Shown: piece by piece, positions 15,732 through 23,572 of the stretch
Numbering within the stretch: the stretch's first letter is position 1
How the letters are laid out: the number at the start of each line of letters is the position of its first letter
Assembly: GCA_902761355.1 (NCBI GenBank)
Contig: CACWJY010000015.1
Span: forward strand, 1 to 48,644
DNA: 48,644 bases
Reading direction: 5' to 3'
Origin: Fibrobacter succinogenes
GTDB lineage: Bacteria > Fibrobacterota > Fibrobacteria > Fibrobacterales > Fibrobacteraceae
Position numbers and translations under genes: made by a program
The notes under the pieces: model-generated
Seen by the model: only the letters and a program-made list of their open reading frames with translations
Told to the model about the DNA's origin: nothing
Databases searched by the model: none

Positions 15732-16862
15732 ATGCGCAAACTCTTTTTGCCTTTGGCTCTCTCCGCGGCGACATTTGCCGTAGCAGCCGATATCGAAGTC
15801 CACGGCGACGTCAACATGGACTACGCCAGCTATTTTGACAGCGATTTCGACCCCACGAACGCAGGGAACCAGGACATCAATCTTGCCCTCCACGCTCACC
15901 TGGACGAAAACATTGCCGTTATCGTTAAGGGAACGACCTACAGCACCTTTACAAACGCAAACGGCGACCTCCAGAAATCCGAAATCCGCCACGGTTTAGC
16001 CCGTTCCACCGCCATGGGTTCGGATGGCCGCAACAATTCCTTCGAATTTGACGGCGTGCAGTTCCGCTGGGATGTCAGCAACCAGGTAACCCTGGTATTC
16101 GGCGACATGACCTACAGCGCCGGTGCATTCAACTACTACTTCTGGCGCGATGTTTCTCGCTATGCCGTTATCGTCCGTGAGCAAAAGCTGCGCGGTGTCG
16201 GCGTAGACGTCGGTAACGAAAAGTACGGCAAGGGTTCTTTCTACTTGGGCGCATCTGACGAAACGGACCACACGGTTTCGATGTTCCTCACCTACGCATT
16301 CCCGCTTTTGAACCACACTGATGAGCACTTGATTGTGACCCCGAGCCTCGACTGGGTATTCGGTTCTGAAATCGAACGCACACACACCTACGTTCTGGGT
16401 ACCGAAGTGGACTACTCCAAGAGCTTCGAAAAGTTCAACTACGGTGTTTATGCCGTATGGGGCCTGCACCCCTACAAGGGCAAGGGAGTCCATTCCTTCT
16501 TGCTCGAACCCAGCATGAACTACGCCATCTTTAACTTGGGCGCAACTTTCTTCTACGCCATCACGGACAAGGAATACGCCGCAGCACCGCAGCTCATGAC
16601 TGATGACCAGATGCTCTTTGCTATTGAGCCCAGCTTCAACATCCACAAGAAGTACACCTTGGGTGTTAGCTACGAATACCATGACCCCGACCGCGAAGTC
16701 CATCGTGACGACTTCAAGTTCCTGGGCATGAACCATTACATCTACCCCACCATGAAGACCGAAATCGTCGCATGGTACGGCTACAACTTCGCCAGAAACA
16801 ACGACACCCCGTTCGGCAAGGCTCGCTTCTCCCTCGGTTTGAGCGGCAAGGCTAGTTTCTAA
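15732..16862 (+). CDS. Fibrobacter-type outer-membrane beta-barrel protein
   Basis: A 376-residue protein starting at the ATG at 15732, which opens a signal peptide (MRKLFLPLALSAATFAVAA). An upstream in-frame start at 15693 would put 13 polar residues before it. After the signal come IEVHGDVNMDYASYF and LHAHLDENIAVIVKGTTYS, then regular amphipathic beta strands rich in Tyr/Phe to a C-terminal FSLGLSGKASF ending in Phe, as in barrel proteins. A possible promoter TTGGCT-N18-TATCTT lies about 40-70 bases upstream. Codon use looks highly biased, as in abundant proteins. The ligand or role is unknown. Two strong terminators follow the gene. Confidence 0.75.
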   Translation: MRKLFLPLALSAATFAVAADIEVHGDVNMDYASYFDSDFDPTNAGNQDINLALHAHLDENIAVIVKGTTYSTFTNANGDLQKSEIRHGLARSTAMGSDGRNNSFEFDGVQFRWDVSNQVTLVFGDMTYSAGAFNYYFWRDVSRYAVIVREQKLRGVGVDVGNEKYGKGSFYLGASDETDHTVSMFLTYAFPLLNHTDEHLIVTPSLDWVFGSEIERTHTYVLGTEVDYSKSFEKFNYGVYAVWGLHPYKGKGVHSFLLEPSMNYAIFNLGATFFYAITDKEYAAAPQLMTDDQMLFAIEPSFNIHKKYTLGVSYEYHDPDREVHRDDFKFLGMNHYIYPTMKTEIVAWYGYNFARNNDTPFGKARFSLGLSGKASF

Positions 16863-16922
16863 CAAGACCGCTCGGCTCTATCGCATAATAAAAAATGTGA
16901 TATCGCCTCGCTCTCGCAATCG

Positions 16923-16949
16923 CCCTCGGTTAACACCCGAGGGCTTTTT
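16923..16949 (+). terminator. Rho-independent terminator 1 after the barrel gene
   Basis: CCCTCGG, a 7-base loop, CCGAGGG, then CTTTTT. It lies 60 bases after the barrel stop codon on the same strand. Confidence 0.85.
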
Positions 16950-16989
16950 GCTCACAGAAAACCGCTCGCGCCCAATCGTAAAAGTATTT

Positions 16990-17015
16990 CACCGGGTTCC
17001 GCCCGGTGTTTTTTT
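16990..17015 (+). terminator. Rho-independent terminator 2 after the barrel gene
   Basis: CACCGGG-TTCCG-CCCGGTG followed by seven T. It is the second strong plus-strand terminator in tandem, 40 bases after the first. Confidence 0.85.
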
Positions 17016-17301
17016 GTAGAGGGAAGTCTCCCCCTGATTTCGGCCTCTACGAGCTTCAGGCGCCAGCCCCACCCTGGTGGCCATGCGCACAAAGCAATAA
17101 ATTGCAAAGTGCTGTCCGACGTAACGCCCAGCTATATAAAAGAAAGGCGAGATTTCTCTCGCCTTTCCAATTAAACATTTAAGATTTTATTCTTAAAGCC
17201 TTGTCATGTGAGCCATAAGCGATACTGCATAAGCGTATCGCGTTGGCGAGAGGAATGGCTGTAGAATAAGAAACTACTTATTTCTAGCCATTCCGGTCTG
17301 A
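17016..17301. other. Non-coding gap with G+C-rich structured patch and a run of hairpins
   Basis: No gene is credible here. 17016-17120 is a G+C-rich patch with its own pairings: GTAGAGG with CCTCTAC around 17014-17050, and CCACC-CT-GGTGG near 17070-17085. It could be a small RNA or a repeat remnant. The rest holds hairpins at 17142-17167 (GAAAGGCGAG/CTCGCCTTTC), 17178-17197 (7 bp), 17219-17241 (7 bp) and 17252-17294 (long imperfect stem). Read on the minus strand, the 17142-17167 hairpin is followed by a short T-run and is the probable terminator of the lipoprotein gene at 17302-18354. Confidence 0.5.
17142..17167 (-). terminator. Probable terminator of the 17302-18354 gene
   Basis: A 10-bp perfect stem (GAAAGGCGAG with CTCGCCTTTC) is followed on the minus strand by a T4 run and an AT-rich stretch. 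It is 135 bases past the stop codon. Confidence 0.6.
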
Positions 17302-18354
17302 TTACTGACCGAGGTACTTACGGCCGATACCGAATTCATCCTTATATTCGATGTAATCCGGTACGAAGTCCTTGGCATAAGAGAAGCTCACGTTCACAGA
17401 GCACTGGAATTCGTTCATCAGCTTGCCCTTGCCCTTGAAGTTCTGCTTCTTCTTTTCGATCTTTTCCTGACCCTTCTTGCCTACGAGGACTTCAGCTTCG
17501 CACCAGCCGGAATTACCCTTGGCAAAGACTTCCTTGCCGTCGGTAGAGACGAGCTTGATCTTGCTCGGGTCGAGTTCGGTGTTGTTACCCGTAGAAGCCC
17601 AGAACTGGAGTTCTGCAGAGAGAGAACCCGGAGCAATCTTGAGGGTCGGCATAGCCATGACGTAGCCCCACTTGTCGACGCGGCGGCTCACCGGTTCACC
17701 AATCTGTTCACCGAAGATGAGGAAGTAACCGCGAGTGCCCTTACGGCTCTTGTTGAGGGCGGCCTTGACATCGGCATTTTCCGGAGCCATTTCGGCAATC
17801 TTCATAATCTGGTATTCGCTCACCACCGGGTCAGATTCACCCACGGCATCGGAAAGGTTCTTGGCAACGTAAGCATTTTCGGCTTCGGTACGGATAGACT
17901 TAACTGCGGCCTCACCGGCACCCTTAGCCTTAGCCGTTGCAAGGGCAGAATCAATCTTTGCAAAGGCATTCACGATCGTACCGTAATCCATGCCTTCTTG
18001 TGCGGCCTGCTGCTTACCAATCGTAGCGAGCTTGGTCACATACTCTTCGACCACTTCGGCGTTCTTGACTTCGGCCATGTTCACAGAAGCCTTGTCAAAG
18101 TAACCGTTGATCAGGTCGCTATTCAAGTCCTTCTTGGCTTCAACTTCGGCTGCACGCACCAAGGCCAGCGTAAAGTTGTCATAGAACTCGTCAGACATGC
18201 TACCCTTCTTCTTAGCTTCAAGGTAAGAATTGATAGCATTGCGATAACGACCTTCCTGAAGGTGTTCGTCACCGCGCTTTTCGTTGGTTCCCTTACAGCC
18301 GACCATCGTGAATGCGACAGCGGCAGCCAAAGAGGCTATAAAGAGTTTTTTCAT
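17302..18354 (-). CDS. Lipoprotein with short TPR-like N-terminal region
   Basis: A 350-residue lipoprotein. The ATG at 18354 has an AAGGAT ribosome-binding site, while a start five codons earlier has none. The signal peptide ends MVGC with Cys20 as lipidation site. Residues about 28-65 (GDEHLQEGRYRNAINSYLEAKKKGSMSDEF) look like a TPR unit, with a helical Ala/Lys/Glu-rich stretch to about 210. The C-terminal 140 residues are beta-rich: FLIFGEQIGEPVSRR, AELQFWASTGNNTELDP, then ECSVNVSF-like strands. Codon use is strongly biased, suggesting an abundant protein. The function is unknown. It is divergent from the glycogen-synthase-like gene. Confidence 0.78.
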   Translation of the reverse strand: MKKLFIASLAAAVAFTMVGCKGTNEKRGDEHLQEGRYRNAINSYLEAKKKGSMSDEFYDNFTLALVRAAEVEAKKDLNSDLINGYFDKASVNMAEVKNAEVVEEYVTKLATIGKQQAAQEGMDYGTIVNAFAKIDSALATAKAKGAGEAAVKSIRTEAENAYVAKNLSDAVGESDPVVSEYQIMKIAEMAPENADVKAALNKSRKGTRGYFLIFGEQIGEPVSRRVDKWGYVMAMPTLKIAPGSLSAELQFWASTGNNTELDPSKIKLVSTDGKEVFAKGNSGWCEAEVLVGKKGQEKIEKKKQNFKGKGKLMNEFQCSVNVSFSYAKDFVPDYIEYKDEFGIGRKYLGQ

Positions 18355-18502
18355 TTGATTATCCTTCAACTGGTTGTTTTTTTTGTAAAATATACCTTTT
18401 TACCCCAAAATTAAATTTCGGGTTTTACTTTATAAAAATAATTAAATAAATTTATAGTACTACTTATTAGTAGGTAAAATTTTATTTGGAGAGTACATAG
18501 GC

Positions 18503-19933
18503 ATGAATATTCTGGTCGTAAGCCCCGAAGCCGGAAACTGGGTACAAACCAGCCCTCTGGCCACTGCGGTCAATCGTATGACCGACGCTTACGCATGCGC
18601 AGGAAGCAAGGTTTTGACCTGTTCTCCGCTCTTCAAGAACCTCATGGTCGACATCGACAGCTACCACTGCGTATACTCCGGCGTCGAAAAGCTCCTGGGC
18701 AAGCCTTACGAGATTTGGGTCTCCGAAAAAGACCCCCTGCATACCTACATCTTTAACGAAGAATATTTTGGACGTCCCTATGTATACGGTCCGCCACATA
18801 GCGCTCCCTATGCAGACAACCACATCCGGTTCGCCTTTTTGGCATCGGCTACAATCGCCTATGCCGAAGCTAGCGGTTTCGACTGCCAGGCAATCGTCGC
18901 CCACGAATGGGGCGGAGCACTTGCAGGCGCTCTCGCTCGCACGACCTACCAGGACTACGCCGGAAAGGTTCCCTTTTTCTTTAACGTCCACAACATCACC
19001 TACGACTTTCACATTTCTGCAAGCGAAATCCCCAAGATTGGGCTGCCGGCCAAAGACTACAACATGGACGGCTACGAATTCTGGGGCAAGGTCAGCCTCT
19101 TAAAAGTCGGCATCCTTTACGCGACCAAGGTTCTTTTCCCGTCGCCGGGATACCGAGACGCCATGCTCAACACCAATCTGCCTGGCGGCATCAGCGGCTT
19201 CTTGAACCGCAACGCCGAAAAACTCATTGGCGTACAATTTGGCGTAAGTTACCAAGTCTGGGACTTCAACAAAGAGAACCTGCCCATCAAAGAAGCTAAG
19301 GCCAGGGCAAGGCAACAGTTGCAACAAAAACTGGAAGTTGATTTTGACGGCAAGATGGTGCTGTACGTACACCTGGACGAAGAAGCCGGCAACACATCCG
19401 AGACCCTCGCCACGATTCTTTCGGACATTGCTCGACTAGACATCTTTATTATTGTCGGCATTTCTTCGAACAATAACGAATGGCACTACTATAAGGATTT
19501 TGCTCAGCAATACCCCGATGTCATGTGTCTGCAGGACCTCGAATGTGATGGTGGAAACCCAACCTTGCAACTCCGCGACACCTTGGCCGGATCCGACGCC
19601 CTTTTCGCCGCCAACCTCCGCGAACCTTCTTCGTCGATTATCCTTAAGGCAATGGCCGCAGGGACACTCCCTCTTACCGGCCGTACCGTAGGTGTATCGA
19701 CGATGCTCACCAGCTACGCACTCGAAACAGCCGGCGAAGCCAACGCATTCTTGGTCGATGACGCCAACGCGCCGCACCAGATGCTACGTTGTGCCAAAGA
19801 TGCGGTAAACGTTTACAAGACAGAAGTTGCAGACTGGGACAAATGCGTAGTGAACGCATACAGCGGTTTTCATTACGAATGGTGTAGAACCATTTCAAAA
19901 TATTTGCTAATTTTCGGCGAACTGGGACTTTAG
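18503..19933 (+). CDS. GT5-like (glycogen/starch synthase-related) glycosyltransferase, degenerate motifs
   Basis: A 476-residue two-domain GT-B protein. NILVVSPEAGNWVQTSPLATAV aligns with the start of bacterial glycogen synthases, where E..P..KTGGL-type residues bind ADP-glucose. Here the Lys-Thr-Gly-Gly part is missing. AIVAHEWGGALAGAL corresponds to the HDW.. region, and FFNVHNITYDFHIS to the conserved VHN segment. The C-terminal REPSSSIILKAMAAGTLPL corresponds to the EPCGL(T/S)QL nucleotide-binding motif but lacks Cys-Gly-Leu. It may make glycogen with altered chemistry, act on another donor, or be non-catalytic. GGAGAG lies 15 bases before the ATG, a long spacing. The final 10 bases overlap a tRNA gene. 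Confidence 0.75.
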   Translation: MNILVVSPEAGNWVQTSPLATAVNRMTDAYACAGSKVLTCSPLFKNLMVDIDSYHCVYSGVEKLLGKPYEIWVSEKDPLHTYIFNEEYFGRPYVYGPPHSAPYADNHIRFAFLASATIAYAEASGFDCQAIVAHEWGGALAGALARTTYQDYAGKVPFFFNVHNITYDFHISASEIPKIGLPAKDYNMDGYEFWGKVSLLKVGILYATKVLFPSPGYRDAMLNTNLPGGISGFLNRNAEKLIGVQFGVSYQVWDFNKENLPIKEAKARARQQLQQKLEVDFDGKMVLYVHLDEEAGNTSETLATILSDIARLDIFIIVGISSNNNEWHYYKDFAQQYPDVMCLQDLECDGGNPTLQLRDTLAGSDALFAANLREPSSSIILKAMAAGTLPLTGRTVGVSTMLTSYALETAGEANAFLVDDANAPHQMLRCAKDAVNVYKTEVADWDKCVVNAYSGFHYEWCRTISKYLLIFGELGL

Positions 19934-19997
19934 CTCAATTGGTTAGAGCAGCGGACTCATAACCCGCGGGTTCCGGGTTCAAGTCCCGGAGGTCCCA
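19924..19997 (+). tRNA. tRNA with CAT anticodon (probably Ile2, possibly elongator Met)
   Basis: A 74-base cloverleaf. The acceptor stem is GGGACTT/AGGTCCC (one G-T), the D arm GCTC/GAGC, and the anticodon arm GCGGA-CTCATAA-CCCGC with its innermost pair mismatched (A-C). The T arm is CCGGG-TTCAAGT-CCCGG and the discriminator base A. The acceptor start and the CTCATAA loop resemble tRNA-Ile2, whose C34 is changed to lysidine by TilS, more than initiator tRNA. Elongator Met cannot be excluded by eye. CCA is not encoded (ACGA follows), so the tail must be added. Its first 10 bases are the end of the upstream coding sequence. Confidence 0.9.
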
Positions 19998-19999
19998 CG

Positions 20000-20030
20000 A
20001 AAAAAGGTTTCCTACAAGGAAACCTTTTTT
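20000..20030. terminator. Bidirectional terminator after the tRNA
   Basis: AAAAAAGGTTTCCT-ACA-AGGAAACCTTTTTT is a perfect 14-bp inverted repeat with A and T tails. It terminates the tRNA transcript and could also stop transcription from the NUDIX side. Confidence 0.9.
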
Positions 20031-20097
20031 GCTTTATAGCTTAAACCGCAAGTGGCAGTACAACCTAATTTTTGAACAAAATAAAATTTTTCCCTGA

Positions 20098-20820
20098 TTA
20101 GGAGTCTTTCTTTTGAGCGGCAAGCCAGCGCTCGTACAAGAACAGCGCAATAAAATTCTTTCCGTCAATAAATTCGCGGGCAGCTTCTTCGTATGGCAAA
20201 ACCACCGTCTTGATCCATTCGATTTCTTCGGTGTACTGTTGATCCTTGCCATCCATAGCGGCAAGCTGTTCGCGGGTTACATCACGTTCAATCGCATACA
20301 GGCGGATTCGTTCGTCCAAAAGTCCACAACTTGCAGCAAACCCGTCGCTCTTACCCTTATACCAAAAATCCATCAGGTCAATCAGTTCAGAATCATCGGC
20401 CTTGATCTGAGCTTCTTCTTCGAGTTCCGAGAGAGCCACCTTGCGGTAATCGCCCGTCCAATCCAAAATACCCGCCGGAATTTCGAGGGAAGCCTGTTCA
20501 CTAATAGCAAAGCGTGGCTGGCGGACCAGCAAAAGGTACTTTTTCCCTTCGCAACGGAGCACCACCAAAACACCTACCGCGTTTCCGCGAACAAGGGTAA
20601 TCCCATGCACAGGGCGACCATCTGGGAGTGTAGCCGTAGCCGCAAGTTTTATGAATAGCGGCTGGCGGCCTTTCGCTAAAAAGTCGACAGACGCAAAATG
20701 GACCTTGGTCACTACAAACTTTCCTTGCGTCTTTTTAAGCCATTCCTTATAAATGCGGGATTCAAGAATAACCGAGCGGTCCGCCTCGGCAATTTCTGTA
20801 GCATAAGAATATTCAATCAT
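20098..20820 (-). CDS. NUDIX hydrolase (sugar-nucleotide diphosphatase-like)
   Basis: A 240-residue protein from the ATG at 20820, which overlaps the upstream stop as ATGA. The NUDIX box is residues 117-139: GILDWTGDYRKVALSELEEE, with the metal-binding Glu cluster intact and the usual Arg before Glu replaced by Ser. It is preceded by VRGNAVGVLVVL and YLLLVRQPRFA, as in ADP-ribose/UDP-sugar diphosphatases of the NUDT14/plant NUDX14 kind. The likely reaction is cleavage of a nucleoside diphosphate linked to a sugar; the substrate is not determined. It is the last gene of a chain with an envelope lipoprotein, an M23-like protein and a STAS protein. It looks cytoplasmic. Confidence 0.85.
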   Translation of the reverse strand: MIEYSYATEIAEADRSVILESRIYKEWLKKTQGKFVVTKVHFASVDFLAKGRQPLFIKLAATATLPDGRPVHGITLVRGNAVGVLVVLRCEGKKYLLLVRQPRFAISEQASLEIPAGILDWTGDYRKVALSELEEEAQIKADDSELIDLMDFWYKGKSDGFAASCGLLDERIRLYAIERDVTREQLAAMDGKDQQYTEEIEWIKTVVLPYEEAAREFIDGKNFIALFLYERWLAAQKKDS

Positions 20821-21905
20821 TTTTCTTTCAATGTATCGGGAGCGACAGCAGCGTCCTCCCATATTTTATACAAAGTATCAAGAACGGAAATACTGTCCGA
20901 ATCTACAACCATGTTGTTGCCCGACAAGTTATAGACCATCCATTTTTTCTGAGAAGCCGGTCCACAGAAGGTTTCCTTGGATTCCGGCGAAAACAGTTCA
21001 CGAATAAAACGTACCCGCGAGCCTACGCTATAATTGCTCACTGCAAACGAATTGTAGGTTCCACACTCCGGAATCTTTTCGGCATAATACGTGCTATAGT
21101 GCCAAATCGTATCAGGGCGTTCTTGCAGTTCACCCAACGAAGTCGAATCGTTCTCCCACTTGGAATTAATGCAATACGACAAAGTCGAATCGGCGCAGGC
21201 ATAATGAATCGGCACAAGATTCGTATCGTTAATTTTCCAGCTAGTCGGATAAATTGTATCAGGAACAGTTTCTGTACACATGCTAATCCGATAAGTACAC
21301 GTAGAGCGCATGGTGCGCCAGTAGAATTTACGTGGCGTAAGAGAATCTAGCACACGGAAAATCGTCGGGATGTTTTTTCCGTTTTTAGTATCCTTGGTTC
21401 GCAGCGGATAAGCATGGTAATCTGCAAACGAAGAATCCATATAAACAAAGAACGTATCCTTTTGGATATTACCGCGACGAATCAGAATAGAATCCAATAA
21501 GGAGTCCGCATCGTTTTTCACCTTAATCATCGCGATGCCTTCAATCTGTTCCTCTTTCAAGATTATCGCCAACAAGGTATCGGGGCGGTAATACGGAGCA
21601 GGACAATCTTCTTCGGTCGCCCTAATTCTTAACTTCGGAGCGATCCATAAAACAGAATCTTCTTTATTCCAGTTCAAGTCAATCGATTGAAGCGCACAGT
21701 TCGAAAAAGTCCACATGCGTCCCATCATCAAGAACAGGGTATCTTTAGACAGGTGAATAGTCTTGCCAGAGTCAAGCGAAGCAACCGTAAAGTACCCTTC
21801 GCCCCTGTAATCAAATTGTTCCTGAGACACAGACAACGGTCCATCACTAGCCTTTTCACAGCCGACCAGCAAAAGCAAGACCAATGTAAACCACAACCAC
21901 TTCAT
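20817..21905 (-). CDS. Lipoprotein of unknown function
   Basis: A 362-residue protein. The ATG at 21905 opens a typical lipoprotein signal (MKWLWFTLVLLLLVGC, lipidated Cys16). An in-frame start at 22004 would run through the end of the upstream gene and is unlikely. The mature part is rich in Asp, Ser and Thr and contains about ten Cys, including CTYRISMC and YACADSTLSYC, suggesting disulphides. Strands such as GYFTVASLDSGKTIHLSKDTLFLMMG alternate with loops. No family is recognised. Its stop overlaps the NUDIX start (ATGA), and it lies 13 bases after the M23-like gene, so these genes form an operon. Confidence 0.72.
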   Translation of the reverse strand: MKWLWFTLVLLLLVGCEKASDGPLSVSQEQFDYRGEGYFTVASLDSGKTIHLSKDTLFLMMGRMWTFSNCALQSIDLNWNKEDSVLWIAPKLRIRATEEDCPAPYYRPDTLLAIILKEEQIEGIAMIKVKNDADSLLDSILIRRGNIQKDTFFVYMDSSFADYHAYPLRTKDTKNGKNIPTIFRVLDSLTPRKFYWRTMRSTCTYRISMCTETVPDTIYPTSWKINDTNLVPIHYACADSTLSYCINSKWENDSTSLGELQERPDTIWHYSTYYAEKIPECGTYNSFAVSNYSVGSRVRFIRELFSPESKETFCGPASQKKWMVYNLSGNNMVVDSDSISVLDTLYKIWEDAAVAPDTLKEK

Positions 21906-21918
21906 AAGTCCAAAGGTA

Positions 21919-22839
21919 TTAAAAACCGAGCCCTTTTTCAAAAGAGACCAGCGAATCCATGGCCACAGGATGCGTAGAAGCGTAAAAATCATTCCAGCGA
22001 ACAAACTGTCCGTTCAACCGGACCGACAAGAAAAATACGGTACTGTCATGTGGTGCAAGACGTCCAAGGATCGTTTCGGTATTGACGGTATCCCCCACGG
22101 CCACGCCCTCGTTCAAGCGTCCCATACCCGATGTCTTGCTAGTGACATTGTAGCCATGGTCAATTTCAACAAAGTAACCAGTAGAATCGTGACCCAGTTC
22201 CAAGACTTTGCCAGAAAGGACCGGATGCACAGGAGCTTCGCCAATTCCCCTAAACACATCCATCGCAAGTAGGGCTTCTTGCCCCTCAAAGTCAAAGTTT
22301 TCGTCAATCGGGAGAGCCGACCATTCCAAAGGGAGGTTGGGGCACACACCGGGGAACTTGCACCCGGTCGATTTCAAGACCCACACGCGACTAGAATCCT
22401 TTTTGGGATAATGCAAATAAACCTGCTGCAGACTGTCTTCGAACACAACAAGCGAAGCATTCTCAAAGTCTTCGACGGGCGCCATCCAATGGAGTTTGGA
22501 TTTAGAATCATGCCGCAACGAAGCCACATAGCGCAAAAAAGCGTTAGGCAGACGGTCAATCCTAGTCGAATCATCTAGAATCCAGGAACATTGAGCCAAG
22601 TTCTGCTTAGACATAAACGGCTTTCCGCCATAAGACTTGCAGCGAAAATCCCAAGTATCCAAAGGCTGTTCTTCTTCGTTACCGGGCAGGGGCAGCGCAT
22701 TGGCAATTACAGAAAACAACCCCGAACAATACGCCAAAAAGGCGGCTACCGCCACCAGCAGTAACCTTATCAGCGGATACTTATGTCGAGGGTTAATTGG
22801 CTTACGCTTTCCTCTGTATTCCTGAAACTCAACAGGCAT
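21919..22839 (-). CDS. Membrane-anchored M23/LytM-like protein, probably inactive
   Basis: A 306-residue protein. The ATG at 22839 is four bases after the STAS gene stop; earlier in-frame starts lie inside that gene. A basic stretch is followed by a membrane anchor at about 22-42 (LIRLLLVAVAAFLAYCSGLF). Residues about 205-290 align with the LytM fold: APVHPVLSGKVLELGHDSTGYFVEIDHG, GVAVGDTVNTETILGRL and VFFLSVRLNGQFV. Active M23 peptidases have HxxxD and HxH metal ligands. Here the final motif reads FFLSVRLNG where HLHFEVRLNG would be expected, and the first His/Asp pair is absent. Like EnvC/NlpD, it may regulate other cell-wall enzymes; that is inference. Confidence 0.7.
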   Translation of the reverse strand: MPVEFQEYRGKRKPINPRHKYPLIRLLLVAVAAFLAYCSGLFSVIANALPLPGNEEEQPLDTWDFRCKSYGGKPFMSKQNLAQCSWILDDSTRIDRLPNAFLRYVASLRHDSKSKLHWMAPVEDFENASLVVFEDSLQQVYLHYPKKDSSRVWVLKSTGCKFPGVCPNLPLEWSALPIDENFDFEGQEALLAMDVFRGIGEAPVHPVLSGKVLELGHDSTGYFVEIDHGYNVTSKTSGMGRLNEGVAVGDTVNTETILGRLAPHDSTVFFLSVRLNGQFVRWNDFYASTHPVAMDSLVSFEKGLGF

Positions 22840-22843
22840 CAGA

Positions 22844-23494
22844 CTAGAAATAGAAGAATGCGAGGGTTCCACCCACCGCGGCAAGCAGCAGCAAGACAAC
22901 GATAATCACCGTACGAGCAGACGAAGGTTCGTCATCGAACGGGACATCGAGGCCCTTTTTCTTGGAACCCGAATCCTCTTTAGCGATAGCGTTAAAGCTC
23001 TTGGTAAAACGACGATGCTGGCCCGTGCGACGATCCAGATGCTGGACCGGAGCAGTTTCGCCCTGAATATTCTGCGAGGCAACCGGCGTAACAGATTCTT
23101 CTGCAGATTCAACGGCGGCACCGTTACCTTCGGGAGAACTGGCCTGCAGCGAGAACGACATCATGTCGGCTTCAAAAGCAAATACTCTGATGTTCTTATC
23201 GAGACCAGCCTTTTTCAAGCCGTCAACAATCGTCTGGTTATTGGTCAATACCGCAAACAAACCATGACGGTCATCCATTTCTTGTTGGAACTGGATAAAG
23301 GCATTGTAGGCATCGCTGTAGACAAAATCAAGTCCGGTCAAATCGACCGCCAAAAACTTTTCGTCTTTCTTTTCTGCAAGGAGAGCGCGAACGTCTTTCT
23401 TAAATTGTTCAGCATCAAAAGCCCCAATCGGATTCAACGGGGCTGACATCAAATCAAAAATTCCAACTTCGCGATAGTTCTTTAATTCGGGCAT
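22844..23494 (-). CDS. STAS-domain protein with C-terminal membrane anchor
   Basis: A 216-residue protein. Residues 1-110 form a STAS (anti-sigma-factor antagonist) domain: an N-terminal strand, EKFLAVDLTGLDFVYSDAYNAFIQFQQEM, and the LTNNQTIVDGLKKAGLDKNIRVF end. In SpoIIAA-type proteins the loop reads D-S-S-G and the second Ser is phosphorylated. Here the aligned loop is Y-S-D-A, so that position is Asp61. Residues about 110-190 are polar and disordered, with a basic LDRRTGQHRRF patch. Residues 193-216 are a single hydrophobic helix at the extreme C-terminus, typical of tail-anchored proteins. It is the first gene of the operon running to the NUDIX gene. It may be a membrane-tethered partner of an unseen switch. 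Confidence 0.8.
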   Translation of the reverse strand: MPELKNYREVGIFDLMSAPLNPIGAFDAEQFKKDVRALLAEKKDEKFLAVDLTGLDFVYSDAYNAFIQFQQEMDDRHGLFAVLTNNQTIVDGLKKAGLDKNIRVFAFEADMMSFSLQASSPEGNGAAVESAEESVTPVASQNIQGETAPVQHLDRRTGQHRRFTKSFNAIAKEDSGSKKKGLDVPFDDEPSSARTVIIVVLLLLAAVGGTLAFFYF

Positions 23495-23572
23495 ACTAGA
23501 AATATAGCCTAATATTTGTCAATGTGTGCGGTTTATCACAAAAAAAAGCGAAAAATCACAGGCGCAAGCCCA

